DNA of 64,000 bases from Protula sp. h YS-2021. Taxonomy: Eukaryota > Annelida > Polychaeta > Sabellida > Serpulidae. The stretch spans positions 16,536,156 to 16,600,155 of the forward strand of contig OX457033.1 of the NCBI GenBank assembly GCA_949752745.1, written 5' to 3'. This document shows positions 49,230 through 62,200 of this stretch, one piece after another. The position numbers and the translations under genes are program-made. Every line of letters starts with the position of its first letter. The first letter of the stretch is position 1. Below the pieces are notes generated by a model. It was not told the DNA's origin. It worked only from the letters and a program-made list of their open reading frames with translations, and made no database searches.

Positions 49230-49460
49230 CAGATTACAAGAATATTGTAGTCGAACTGCAATAACTCAAATTGTAGTTCAACTGAACCGCAGGCCAACTG
49301 CAGACCCAAAAATGGAAATCGTAGTCCAACTGAACCGTAGACCAACTGAACCGAAGTCCACCTGAAGCGTAATCATGCATTTTGCGCTCTGATCTGGAAA
49401 CATAGACCGTGCATGCATTTGATACATCAGCGTTCTGATCTGGACACAAATCATACACAA
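49230..49460. repeat. Degenerate repeats related to the 46-bp satellite
   Basis: 49230-49365 holds about seven GTAGTCCAACTGAACC-type units. 49370-49455 holds two diverged copies of the satellite theme (GCATTTGATACATCAGCGTTCTGATCTGG, split here by mutation, and CATAGACCGTGCATGCATTT). It may be an old edge of the array at 48118-48824, from which about 400 bp of unique sequence separates it. Confidence 0.65.
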
Positions 49461-52370
49461 TATGCAGGTTTAAAGGCAAAACATGATTATTTTTACTGCC
49501 AGTAATATATATTTAAATCAAACCACATACATTTGCATTCAAAATACCCAACTCACACTATACTTAAGAATTCAACAAGTTATTTTTTACACTGTCATTT
49601 TTGCAGGTTTTACTGGGAATTATTCACACTAAGCCCTGTCCTCGATCTAAATTAATTACCGCAAATGAAGTGTTGTAATGACAGTGTTAACCCGTCAAAG
49701 GATATAAAATACTCGTAGGAAGATCTATGACCTGCTTGGAAGTGAAATCATAAAACCATATTGCTTGCACTTTATTTATTCTTCGTGATCAGACATTATT
49801 TAAGACATTACTCTAAGAATGTGTTTAAATAATCAGACGACTTAGAGTTGTTTACGTACAGGATATAGCAGCCGGTAGGTATAGCATGAAATGACCACAG
49901 TATAGTGTAGTACACTTTTAGGTATAAAACAGTATCTATGGTACCATTACTCAACACACGACAATAAAAGTGGGGGGAAGGGGAGGGGGCGGGCGTAATA
50001 ATATGTAGACCAACACCTACTATCCTATGTCGCAAAGAGGGAAAACGAATGTCTACGTCATCGGCGTCATTGCTGTTGTAATATTAATTTAACGTGGGTC
50101 AATAAATTTCGATTAGTTTTCGACAAATTCTGCTCGTTTGACTTTATGTTTGATTATACTGCACGTAAAAATTATGCCGAAGTAAACAAGAGGCGAATAA
50201 ACAGTGACTTATATGAGAAAAATATATGTTGCGCGATAAAGAAATGGTTTCGATGCCATTTTAACGGTCACAAGAAAAAATTTGCAGTAAGTTTTTGCAC
50301 GAATATATCATCATAAGTTTCCTTACACAGGCACCGTCTGTATTTATCTGTCCCTGTGTAAAACGTTCATATCACAATCCTACATTACATCAAATTACAC
50401 ACAATGCAAAGCTTTTGACTTGCTAACACCCTGAAAATGAGCCTTTATCATTTTTTGACATTCCATTTGCACTTATCTTTTAGAATCAAGGTCATGGCTG
50501 TGTAAAAGTGTTACCAATCTAGAAAAATCCCCCTACGCTCATGAGATGAGCCGTCAGATAAAATGCCTCATCGCTCTTATGGACGACTCTCAAACGCCCT
50601 CTCAGCCCAAAAACCCGTCAATGTTGGCCAAGAAAGAAAGTGTATACAACATCGAATCGTTTGAAACAAATCCTGGAAAATGTGAGATAATTTTGTTTTG
50701 GCTAAAATGCCATAAAGTGAGACGAAATATCACCTATTTCCCCACCCCCCATCGTCCTCCACCCCTTTCCCTCCACTCACTGAAGCACGTAACAGATAAA
50801 ACGACTCTATAGTCCCGGTAAGGTACCATAATATTAAGCACTTAAACACAAACAGGAAACTGTGGTGTCACCGACCACCGGGGGATAGGTTATGTGAGAT
50901 GAGACACCCCCATTACCTCAACAGAATAAACTGGTAGGTAAGAGGAGGTGGCCACCAAAATGGACTTGCGCTTGGCAATTTTGTCTTTGTGTTCAGACAG
51001 ACAAATGCACCGTTTTCGGCGTATACCGACAGCAAGTCACTTGGGTACATAAGGGTACATAAGAACACAGAAAAGCCATAAATCAACACTTAATTGATAT
51101 ATCCGCCGTATTTATAGCATCTTAACAACCAAAACACATGTCGCACATAGACAGAGAAAGCAATTTTATTGCTCTTAAGTGTTGGGTCGACGCCGTGTAA
51201 AACATTTCTTTTGTTCTTTGGCATAGCAGAAAACAAAACAGCCCAGTCCAAGCAGCGTCTGACTTACAATATTTATTTTTTATTCTTTCCTTCAGAATAT
51301 ATATACATATATATATATTACAGCTAACGTTTATGAACATTCTTCACTTCTGTAGGTATTGCATGAACTTTTATGGTAGAGCTGTTACAAATCAAATTGT
51401 GGAAGTGTTCGTTTTTTGTGCAATCATAAATAGTTTACTCATTTATCCGCCTGAAGCGAGCAGATCAAAATATTTTAATGCATAATGTAAGCCAATTATG
51501 GCATAATATAGGCGTGTCTTGACACAGCAGTGCTTCAGATATGTCCACTGCCTCCATCACATTTCATATCAGCTCAACCGGGAAAACGAATTTTCATGAC
51601 ATGCAAAAAAGTTCAAGGTGAAGTTTATATAGGCAAGATTTCCTGTAATAAAACGAAATGAAGCGCAAATTTGATATGATATCAAAGTTGTATGAAGTTG
51701 AAACGCTGGCGATATTGAGAAATGGCAGGAAATTAGGAATAATTACCCCCTCTCGACATCACACAAAACCGCCTTTACAATACGCACTATAGAGCCTTTA
51801 ATCTTATAAGCCTTCTTATAAAATATCATACAGGTGTATTACAGAACATTTCTTTGCTCTGTTTGAGTGCAAAGTATAATTAGACCGTCTGGTGTCACTT
51901 GTTAAACTCAATAAAACCTTTCGCCAGGGCAGTGTCATATATTCTGGCTGTAAACCAGTAAATATTTCTATGCTTTGCCAGTACATGACGTTAATGGAGC
52001 GCATAAACTCGGTGCAAGGCTGAGGCAGCGACGTGCAGGAAAAAGTGATTTTATAAGCTTTGTTAATAGAAATAACAAGGTTATTTTATTCATTTAACTA
52101 TTTCATTTATAAAAACCACTTATTCTATAATGCATAATTTAATTATAAATATGTGGCCAGTTGTAAGTATGTGGTCAGTTATAAATGTGTGGTCAATTAT
52201 AAAAGTGTGTTGTATCTAATGTGTTCTGTGAAGTAAGCATACAGATAAACAAGTCTCACCTAGACTAATAGAAATTTGAATCTATGATATGAGTTTCACT
52301 TCTGAGGCTGTAAAGCAATCATCATATTAAATTCAAATATCTCCCGCAATTCCGCGAATGCATTTTGTGT
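49461..52370. other. Unassigned sequence, 2.9 kb
   Basis: No gene recognised. A short (TA)n near 51297-51319. Short frames lack recognisable motifs. Confidence 0.5.
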
Positions 52371-52393
52371 ATTATTATTATTATTATTATTAC

Positions 52394-52431
<38 letters not shown>

Positions 52432-52432
52432 T
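52371..52432. repeat. (TTA)n microsatellite
   Basis: About twenty TTA units with one CTA-type interruption. Confidence 0.97.
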
Positions 52433-53451
52433 TTAGAGGGAAATGTCACTTGTCTGGTACTTTCATAAAATATTCTTTACCACAATGCACCAAACAGATA
52501 TTTCTAAGCGTTATTTGCCAAGCTAAATACAACGGATTTATATACCAGCCACCTTAACATTTTATAGAAAAATGTGAAAAATTATATAATACTTGGACAA
52601 TTAACAAAAATAACAATGCTTTGATGACTACGTAAAAAGACTTTTAAGTAAAAGAGTAGTTGATCCATTCTTCCTTGTAGTAGTGATGGTAATTCAGACC
52701 AGCGTGTCAGACAGACCCTGTGTGCTTTATTAAGCAAAGACACAGCACCAACTGTGGTTCGCTAATCACTTGTGTGGGTAGTCGACAAGCCAGTGACAAG
52801 CCATTGACAAGCCAGGGACAAGCTATCGTTTCGTGACGATATAGCAGAATATGGTGCCAACTTATATCCTAAAATATCACGTATAATCGAGACCGATTTT
52901 GCTAATGCGTAGCATTTGGGAGCGCAAATCATTATCGTAAAATTAAAAGATTAGATTTAAAAAATGTCGCTTTGCCAATTATTATATATTATTATACAGT
53001 GCATTGCATGAGTCTGGAGGGGTGATTTAGGTGGTTAGAAATTTTCGCACATTTTTTTCGCCATATTGGGTGAAGTTTCATGTTTATCCTTTAAGTTGAA
53101 ACCATAAACAATGAATTCGGATGTGAAACAAATTGTTCACACCTTCCTAAACATGAGGGGCGTCATATACGTAATACCGCTCTCCATCCTCACCGCCTTG
53201 TCCAACCTCTCCTTCCCAATACTTTAGGAATCGCATTTGGCAAACTCCAATCGCAATGCCCTTTTACACAATAACAATAATGAGTCTTTCAACATCCATT
53301 GCAAAAATAAATAAAACTGCCATTTATAGGCAGAAAAGAACAATAAAAATTAAAGAAAACTGCATGTTTTGCATTTGTGTTAAGTAGAAAACGACTAAAA
53401 ACTGTTAGTTTGATACGTTGATGAGATCGTAAATAAAAATAGATGAAATGT
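52433..53451. other. Unassigned sequence
   Basis: No gene. GACAAGCCAGT-type 11-base repeat four times at about 52787-52829. Confidence 0.5.
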
Positions 53452-53695
53452 TATTACACTGTCTCATACACGAGTGTAGCGGCCAGCAGGTCATTACACT
53501 GCTCCATACACGAGTGTAGCAGCCAGCAGGTCATTATACTGCTCCATACACAAGTGTAGCGATTAGCAGGTCATTACACTGCTCCATACACGAGTGTAGC
53601 GGCCAGCGGGTCATTACACTGCTCCAGACATGAGTGTAGCGGCAATCAGGTCATTACACTGCTCCATACACGAGTGTAGCGACCAGCAGGTCATT
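53452..53695. repeat. 40-bp minisatellite, six copies
   Basis: Unit of TCATTACACTGCTCCATACA plus CGAGTGTAGCGGCCAGCAGG with few substitutions. ACACTGC...GAGTGT gives each unit an imperfect internal inverted repeat. Confidence 0.95.
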
Positions 53696-55060
53696 TTCTT
53701 GTCTTGCTTTGTTTTAAACATGAATCCATCTTGGCTTCATAAAACAAATTTAAATTTACAACACTTTGAACCCCTCCAGCCTTATTGAGGACATTTGTGG
53801 AAACTTAAAAATTTATAAATTATAGGTTATCATCTACATTACCTTGCGAACAAAGCAAAGAATACAAAGCTTTAGTAAATTATGAAGTGTGTCTTGAATT
53901 GTTATTGATTTAGAAAGAAATTGGTTGAAATTTGTTAATGTCCACATATCAATAGCTAAAAATGATTAGATTATTTGCATTTTTTAATTGCTGACGTATT
54001 TAAACAAAACGTTTTCTAGAGCGTAATGCAGTTCCAACCGCCATCGGTGACCAAAATGTCATCAATGAATTCAAGCTGTCATTTTCGGTATACAGGTACT
54101 CTGACATGCGTTAAATAACAATCAGCTGTGGTAGAAATGCAGTTTGCAGACGAAAAGATAAATTGAGCATAAATGCAGTATTTCTTTGTACATTCTTAGA
54201 CATGCCCTCAAATGCCGTCTTTTGCAGTCTTCTCCAGTCGTCTTTTAAACAAACTGTAGAAGTACTGCAGAAACTAACAGAATTGTTGCGGCACCTACCG
54301 TTTCATTATATTTCAGCAACGGTATATTTGCGGCATCTTTGCAGTGTATCGTTTTTACCAGTAATATGAATAAACATCGAAGGTTAGGCTAAGCAAATGG
54401 CATTAAATCTTTAGCACAGGGACGGGTATAATCTTTCTTTAGTTGGGACTGTCAGTTTAAACCCTCAACAGTTCTGTTCTACGGTTAAAGACTAGTTGTA
54501 TTTGTTAAAGTTTTATAAGAGCACAAATCACAAATAATTCTAATGTTTAACAGAGCATAAAACTATAAGTACCAAGGACAATCTTGAGGCGGAAATAAAA
54601 ACAACGCTTATAAACAATCACTGCAGTGAAACAAAAATTCATTTGAAAGTATTTCAGTCAGAGACCTGGGAAAAGCTGATCGCCTAATGTATTGCTACTG
54701 ATGTTGCCAAAATTGTATTTGCAATGCCACAAAAAAAAAACTGCTTACGCAAAGCACTGGAGAGAGTTATGGCACCTCAATAAAGTACTTCAACACAACA
54801 TCCATGCTGGAAAAACACATTCGACTGGTTTATCAATCTTGAGGACAAGGTCGTAACTGCACAGTAACTAATTGAAAGCAGTTGCACATCGATATCTCCA
54901 TAATGACCTATCGTAAAGGGGATCTGTTTTGGTGAACACACATGAACACAATTCAACATAAATTGTTAAATCGATAACATGAATTCAATGCAATACATGA
55001 TAGCATTAATTCATATATTTTTCCTTTTAATAGGGAAAACGTTTCCAAATGCCTTTATTG
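53696..55060. other. Unassigned sequence
   Basis: No gene recognised. Confidence 0.5.
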
Positions 55061-55256
55061 GAAACAAAAGTGATTAGATTTATTTAATCAGAATTTTGAT
55101 TTTGAGCCTCTAAAGAAGCAATAATGATCAAAGATGATTAGAGTTATTGTATCAGAATTTTGATTTTGAGCCTCTGAAGAAGATATAATGATTAAAGGTG
55201 ATTAGATTTTTTGTATCAGAATTTTGATTTTGAGCCTCTAAAGAAGCAATAACGAT
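55061..55256. repeat. 65-bp tandem repeat, three copies
   Basis: Units contain GTGATTAGATT, then ATCAGAATTTTGATTTTGAG, then CCTCTAAAGAAGCAATAA. Two to six differences between copies. Confidence 0.93.
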
Positions 55257-57090
55257 CAATAAAACAGAACATTTCAAAAATGAAATGTGCAGATAGCGTT
55301 GGTCTTTATCGTAAGCTCACACTTGTTAATAGGCTTCTTAACTGATCGAACAATCTACCGTAATCTTCCATAATAATGACTCAGGTAGCAGATGTTGCAC
55401 TTTCTACCAAATAATCAAATATAGTTTCACTATTAACACTGACATAAACACTAACCCCACACCCTTTCATGATCACGGGTTTGATTAATCTGTTTTTATT
55501 GCAAATGATTATTTCAAGCGTAAGATGCGATGAACTTAACTTATTTCTTACCACGGTAAATTGCCTTGCCTTTAAGGCATCTGTCAAAATAAGAGATACA
55601 CAAACGAATACATTTTTTTCGACTACGACAACATCAAAAAGTCGTAAAAATCACTTATATGTTTCATTTCTGTGGCAATTCCGTAGTAAAGTAATTCATT
55701 TATTTATTATTTGGGAGGGGGTTGTTATTCTTGTTTTGTTGAAATGCTTTGCAGAATCACACTATGAAATGATCATATGTGAAAGCTTTGCTTAAGAAGC
55801 AAGGCCATTGCCGGTTAATGTCAATAAAACACTATATGTTTCAATTAATTCTTGTTCTGTCACGAATAAGATTTTTCCTTTCCCGATAAAGTAATTGCGT
55901 AGAAGCGATGACATAGCACGTATTTTATCTTCTCATCTAAGTGTTGAAAACCAAAGGCAAAGAAAACATATCACAAGAACGTATTGCAGATCCTTTCGTT
56001 GGAAATTCCGCTCTGCTTTATCACATATAGTATTGTTATCAAAGAAAATAGCAAAAACAGGACATGCACAACTGCAAATATAGAAAACAAGTGGCAAATA
56101 CTACATATTTAAAATAAATATATTTTTTTAAATTAACTCTTCAACCGAAATGCTCATTTATTTATGTGTAAGATTATGTATATGAATTATTGATCTGGGT
56201 TGCTCAAGCTTTAAGGTAAGAAATTGAAGATATCTGAATAGAAAATTTAGATTGAGGAATTTTTCATGCTGCAGAATAATAATTAGGTACTGACAAACTG
56301 ACGAAACGAGCGTTGTATTTGTGCAGGAAACATCTATCGGGAAGTGATGAGAGCTATGCCTAAAATAGCCCAAAACAGGGAAGGCATCATCGCAAAAAAG
56401 ATAAAAGCTGATTAATGAAAGATATAAATTATGGTAAAGAATTAGTGAATTATAAAGAGCAGTGTAAGTCAAAGAATACAAATGACATGACTGTAGCTTC
56501 TGGAACTCTTTAATCTTAGGAAAACCGCTAACATATTTGCGTTTTAATATTGTAACAACGTTTTAATTGGTATTTATACTCTGTAAATTTTGTATTCGCG
56601 ATGAAATTAACAGCGAAAACAGCAAATAAGCTGTAAGCTAGCGCAAGATCGAACACTTAACCACTGTAGTACAAAGAAAAATAATATACGATACTCTGTA
56701 TACATAAAGCAGTGAGTAATAACGATGTAATCATGACAACAGAGGAACAAACAAGAATATGTAATATTTAATTTGAACGTTAGGTTAATTATGCCTTCAC
56801 GAAGGTATGGCGGAAAGATAGGAAAGCTCAATTAAACGGTATTTTTTGCATTAAAGGTAATCGTTTAATGTAACTGTTTTATGCTAATACAATGAAAATA
56901 AACAGTATATACGGTAAGATACCTTCGTATGACACACTAATTCAAATAGGACACGGACTTGCAATATATTACATTTGCAGTTTGCAGCGACTGCAGACAT
57001 GAATGGCGAGGTATCTATGTATAAAGGCAAAGCACCGAGAAAAAGATCTGACATATTGCAGGTATCTGAAGAGAGCATTTCTGAAACCAT
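55257..57090. other. Unassigned sequence
   Basis: No gene called. The plus frame 55469-55795 starts with a hydrophobic segment that could pass for a signal peptide (MITGLINLFLLQMIISSVRC) but has no recognisable domain. Confidence 0.45.
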
Positions 57091-57475
57091 GCTCCACCTG
57101 AGGTCCAGCCGGGGAGTTCATGTACAAATGAGGAGAAGAACCAGCATATCCAGGCTCACTGTAATCCCGAGAATAACTGCAGTGATACTGCAGCTCACTG
57201 CAGTACATAGAAGACAGAATGTGAGATGTGGTGCCCCGCGGCAACCCGTGAAGAGAGAACTTAGGATCTGGTACCAGGTAGCAAACCATAGAAGAAAGAA
57301 CCTGGGATATGGTGCCACACTGCAGGCCATAGGAGAGAGAATTTGTTATATAGGGCCACGCTGCAACCCATAGAAGAGGGATTCGGGGATGTGGTACCAC
57401 CCGGCGGGCCTGTGAAAACAGAACCTGGAATATGGTGTCACAGAACCTTACGAGAGCACACCCTAGCATATCCTG
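57091..57475. repeat. 49-bp degenerate minisatellite
   Basis: About seven units with CATAGAAGARAGAACCTGGG, ATATGGTGCCAC and YTGCARSCC modules. Long frames exist on both strands (for example 56969-57469 minus and 56975-57373 plus), but they only translate the repeat. Confidence 0.85.
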
Positions 57476-58099
57476 CCCTGCTATAGCGTAGATCCCCGGA
57501 GATGTGGCGATATAACTAAAGTAGCTTGAAAGACAAACACACTAAATTTTACTTAAAAGTCAAGATTAAGAGCCAAGGTAAATATTTACGTGGAGTAATA
57601 GGTCATTATGGATTGTGTGGTCCTGTTGCAAATGTGCCATCTTGGAATTTTGTATACCAACAGGGCATCAAAATACTGTTGTTGAATTAATGCTATTTTG
57701 TAGAATATAAGTCAGTATTCTTGACACTTATACAATGTAGTACGTGTTTTGTTAGCTCACAAAATAACTTGCCTGTCGATTGGCATGACCAATTAATCTG
57801 TGTTCATGCCATAGGCAATGACTGTTTTAATCTGGAATAAGAAGAATATTGATGGGAAATGAATAATAAGGGCAGATGTTAAAACACAGACGCTGAAGAT
57901 GTGCTAAAACGAAAATTGTTAAGATTTTATAAGAAAGACATGTTCAAAGTGACTGCAAAACGGATGATTAAATTTCTTGAGCAGTAAAATACTAACTAAT
58001 ATTTTAAGTGTGTAAAATATACTTAAAATTAATTCAGTATTAAAACACGCTTAAAACTACCGAGTAGCGAAAATTACGCTTGGGGCCACAAAAAATATG
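57476..58099. other. Unassigned sequence
   Basis: No gene recognised. Confidence 0.5.
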
Positions 58100-58600
58100 A
58101 TTCTGAACTCTTAAAATTCATATCTGACCAAAAACGAGGAGGTAAACGTCACCAAGTTACTTCTTCCCTTATCTTCTCTTTTAGGTCCAAACGGCGACGA
58201 TAAGCTTAAAATTGCACCACTTCTAACCGTTTTTTTTAACTTCCGGTTTTTGACAATGACACATAACCGAAATAGGCAGGATCACCGAGGTACCTATAAC
58301 ATAACTCTTTTTTGGATGAAAGGATCGAAATAGCCCCAAAGTAGATCAATCTCTACCCAAGATACTGGTCAACTTCCGGTTTTTCACCGTCACCATGACC
58401 GAGGGGATCAAGGCCACCGAGGTATCTCTTACATATAGCCTTTTAGGTCCAAAAGGTCGAATATAAGCTCAAAATCGCTCTACCTCTAACCGTTTTTGAG
58501 ATAGTGGCCAACTTTCGGTTGTTTACTTTGACCATGATCGAGGAGGTCAGGGTTACCGAGGTTTCTATTATATAGTCTTTGGAAGGAAAAAAGGAAACAT
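58100..58600. repeat. 130-bp tandem repeat, three to four copies
   Basis: Units recur at about 58183, 58313 and 58442, each with a TTAGGTCCAAA-like start, an AACCGTTTTT or equivalent block, ACTTCCGGTTTTT, an ACCATGACCGAGG-like block and CACCGAGGTAYCTMTTA. Moderately diverged. A partial unit precedes them. Confidence 0.88.
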
Positions 58601-58779
58601 ACGGAAGCACCTTACCGAGTCGTACGATTTCAATAAAATAGGGGATTGAAATCTCCAAGTGTAATCAAAACCATATTAAAACTGCTGTACTGTTTTGGTT
58701 AAATATGGGACCACGTCCATAATGAGCCCACGCATAGTCCCTGTTCCATGACACAAAGGGCGTGCCCTCCAATACAGCT

Positions 58780-59010
58780 TCCCTGTCCTTCGACACAGAC
58801 TCCGTATTCCCAAATGCTTTGTTCGTATCACGTCCGACACATTGTCTGTGTACTCAGATCCATTGTGCGTGATCTTCGACACATAATCTGTGTCCTCCAA
58901 TGTACTGTGCGTCTCGTACTACACATTTTCTGTGTACTCCAAGGCATTGTGCGTCATCTCCATCACATAATTCGTGTCCTCCGATGTACTGTTCGTACAA
59001 CCAAAACATT
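58780..59010. repeat. 45-bp degenerate tandem repeat
   Basis: About five units with CGACACATWATCTGTGTACTC and CATTGTGCGT modules, strongly diverged. Confidence 0.8.
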
Positions 59011-59057
59011 TTTCTCCAAAGGATAGTTCTTTGAGTTTATAGCATAGTGTGTGCATT

Positions 59058-59170
59058 CTCACCAGTCGTGTGCACTGTCACACAAAGTCGATCACATTAA
59101 ATTTGAAAATTTTAAGACCGTCACTGTCACACATAGTCGATCACGTTTAATTTGGAATTTTTAAGACCGA
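59058..59170. repeat. 60-bp tandem duplication
   Basis: Two units of CACTGTCACACAWAGTCGATC followed by TTTTAAGACCG, with small indels. Confidence 0.88.
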
Positions 59171-61145
59171 CAGAATCTCAGATTAACCGAATTTGCCAAA
59201 ATTTCAATTTCTGTCGCACATTTTAAAAACATCAAGCTTTCAGATTTTTTCAACCTATTTTCTATCGCGCGTACATATGACAGTGATTGAAACAGGTTGT
59301 GTTCAAGGGCAGGGAGAGGGCGTTCAACAAAAGTCCCCTTAAATGGTGAGTTCTCTAGTTAAAGTTGTTTTGATGAAAACATCAAAATTTTAACATTCTA
59401 ATTTTTTAATTTAGTAGGGGGGTGGTTTCCATCTCAGAACCTCCATCCCTCCTCCCGGGATCGACCTTGTATGAATTTTATTGTAAATTTGATATGTTGC
59501 CTAAACTTGGATAAATAAATTGATTTCAATGAAATTGTGATGATAAGCTCTTTAATTACTTTGTCTTCCATACAGTCACTGTCTCACACAATCTCAAGCA
59601 TGTTGGGTACTGATAGAAGATACTCCTTGGACTCTAAGATGTTTTACTTATGATCTTGTCATTTTAATAGCAATTTTTTGTTGAGATACTTAAACAAACT
59701 CTACAGAGCTGAAAACGGGAATGAGGTAGCTAAAAGGCTGGGAATGAGACATTGGTGTCTGAATGATCAAAATAACAAAGCGCAGTACTACAGAGATATG
59801 AAGCAATCCGATAACACACTGCAAAAAATAAGCATGGTGACGCGAAGAGACATTTTAAAGCACTTACAAATGGATTGTTAAGTAAATTTTAAAAAAAAGA
59901 TCAAATGTATTAGACAAAAAGCATGAAGCATTCCTGTCACTTGCTCGTAGTGAGTTCTGGTGATCTGTATTTTAACTTTTCCAGCACAGTAAAGGTCCTG
60001 GATCTTTGAATCACTTTAAATTATACATTATAAATTATACATTTAACAAAACCCTTTGAAGGCTTAGATATGTGACCTTGGATTGACTTTTCAAGGAATC
60101 AAGGTCCTTGAGCTTCGACTATTACAATACAGTCCAAGACAAACTTACTCGCTTTTCCTAATTGACCTGGTCAAGTACTCATACTCATGTACTTAATGAA
60201 ACAAATAATATTTTATCTTGTTTATAATAATAATTGTAGCTGACAGCACAGTTTGCTTACATGGATACGTTTATTTCTGCCACTTTGTTGCCTCTGGCAA
60301 AAAAATTGGTCTAATCTACTTGCAACAAATTAAACATCCATCTTACAACTATTGTCCCGTAGCGATATGGTAGATTTAGTCAAAGAAAAAAGTGTCTGAA
60401 TTAACCTGTCTGTCAAGGCGAATGAGCTGATTAACCGTCTACTGCAGAGAGTTACAGACTGTATAGAAACATATTATGCTAAGCAACATACAGCAGAGAT
60501 TGCTTTGTCTAAGCGAAAAAATGAAACTTTTATGTCTAAATATTTTAAGCACAGTAAAACATAAAAATAAAAATAGAAAAAAAATGAAAATTGGAGAACA
60601 GTATCTGAACATTATTTTTGTTTATGGAATTGCTGTGATCGATATGTAAAACAACGCTAAAGGTCAGCGCCTGTAAGGTTTTGGTTTTAAAACGGAATTG
60701 ATACGCAACAGAATTATAACATTCATCATGATTCTTGTAATCTTGGTTGTTGATCACATGTTTGGATTTGTCGATCCATTGCGACTGTATATGTTCCTTT
60801 ATGTCTGCATTTTTAGAAATGGTACATTGTAAATTTTAAAAGGGCATTATTCATGTGGCAAACATTCTGACAATGCCTATCTGTTGTAAATATAGTGACG
60901 ATCGTTAGTTTATTTGTTAATGATTTAGTACTGGGTAAACTCATAAAACAATTTCCGTGTAAATCTGCTAATGGTTGATGAACTGAGCATTTACATACAT
61001 ATGTACGTCCCAGAGTGATTTCAGTAACACCTAATTTTGTCTGAGCATAAAACATACAGAGGTTGTACACAATGACACGTGCTTCTATACACAAAGCATA
61101 TCACAGTGACATATTCGTTCATGCACAAAGAAGATCAAGATTTAC
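59171..61145. other. Unassigned sequence
   Basis: No gene recognised. A 67-codon plus frame (59678-59881) has no ATG near its start and no recognisable domain. Confidence 0.5.
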
Positions 61146-61290
61146 AAAGTGACATGTGCCTCCCCACCCAAACAATACCCTGCTACACAAGGTGGTACAC
61201 ACAGCGGAACACAAAGTACACAGCACAAACAATATCGTGCTATACGAAGTGGTGCACACGGAGGAACACAAAGTACACCGAAATCGGCAA
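61146..61290. repeat. 57-bp tandem duplication
   Basis: Two units with CAAACAATAYCSTGCTAYAC, then AAGGTGGTACACACRGMGGA and ACACAAAGTACAC; weaker copies may extend to about 61070. Confidence 0.85.
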
Positions 61291-62045
61291 AGTAACATAT
61301 ACTTACAAAATATATTCAATATGTTCAAATTCAATGTTATAAACAAAAGTTTGGAACATGGAGTTGAATGTTAATTACAAAGTAATTATTTGAAACGATC
61401 AAGTCTTAGATTGAATATCAAGTGATGTAAACACAATACCAAAACAAGATCACGCTCCCTGAAGAGCAGTCCATAAAGTTGTACAATTTCACAGAGAGGT
61501 GCCAAATGCTAAATACTCAGACGTCATACCAAAGGCGTCATCAAGTTCTAGATCAACGTTTTAACCCTCAAAATGAGCTATAAAAAGATCGTAAGCACAC
61601 ACACCAACACCACTTCAATAGAAAAACAGTGCCAAATTGACTCCAGCTTATTTCGCAGTTAACGATAACAGTAATTTTAATGAAGTAAAGGAGAGACCAT
61701 AGGCAGACCACATTTCTGGTTTCCCAACAGCTGCCTAAGTTATCGACACACTAAGAATATTAAGCTATATAAAAAGAATAAGTATTTTTTTACTCATGCT
61801 TCCTATGAGGAGGGTAATTCAACGATTTCACAATGTCCTAGGCCTCTTGTAAACCAACTTATATGTAAAGCTTTGAATGAATTTGCATAAACAAACTGGG
61901 GTTTCTTTAAAAATGAAATACCGGCCATGATAAGTTGCATGGTTAAGCAGGGGTAGATGAAGAGAGGCAGATTTGTGTCTTCGGGTAAATATGTTTTAGT
62001 AAAGCGACTTTTACTCATTTGTTGTATAGTAGTCTATTAGTCGCA
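61291..62045. other. Unassigned sequence
   Basis: No gene recognised. Confidence 0.5.
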
Positions 62046-62200
62046 CATAGACAGCGGAACCTTGGGATCAGACCAAATAGGACAAAATCGCAAATGTGAC
62101 CACCTTGGAAATAGAAGCACTTTTTAAAATTGATAACACGGGACTCTGTAATAAAGGAAGCTCACAAATAGGATCACCTAGAAAAAGAAACAATTGACGA
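62046..62200. mobile_element. GGAACCTCG-family repeat remnant, copy 3
   Basis: AGCGGAACCTTGGGATC, GACCACCTTGGAAA, GGACTCTGTAATAAAGGAAG and CTCACAAATAGGATCACC parallel the order of motifs at 41224-41355. Diverged, no ORF. Confidence 0.5.

Noticed and set aside
55469..55795. Secreted-protein-like ORF with hydrophobic N-terminus
   Set aside because: Hydrophobic start is common in AT-rich random frames; no domain, Cys pattern or cleavage-site context.
56969..57469. 166-codon minus-strand ORF and 132-codon plus-strand ORF
   Set aside because: They cover the 49-bp minisatellite on both strands and show no family features.
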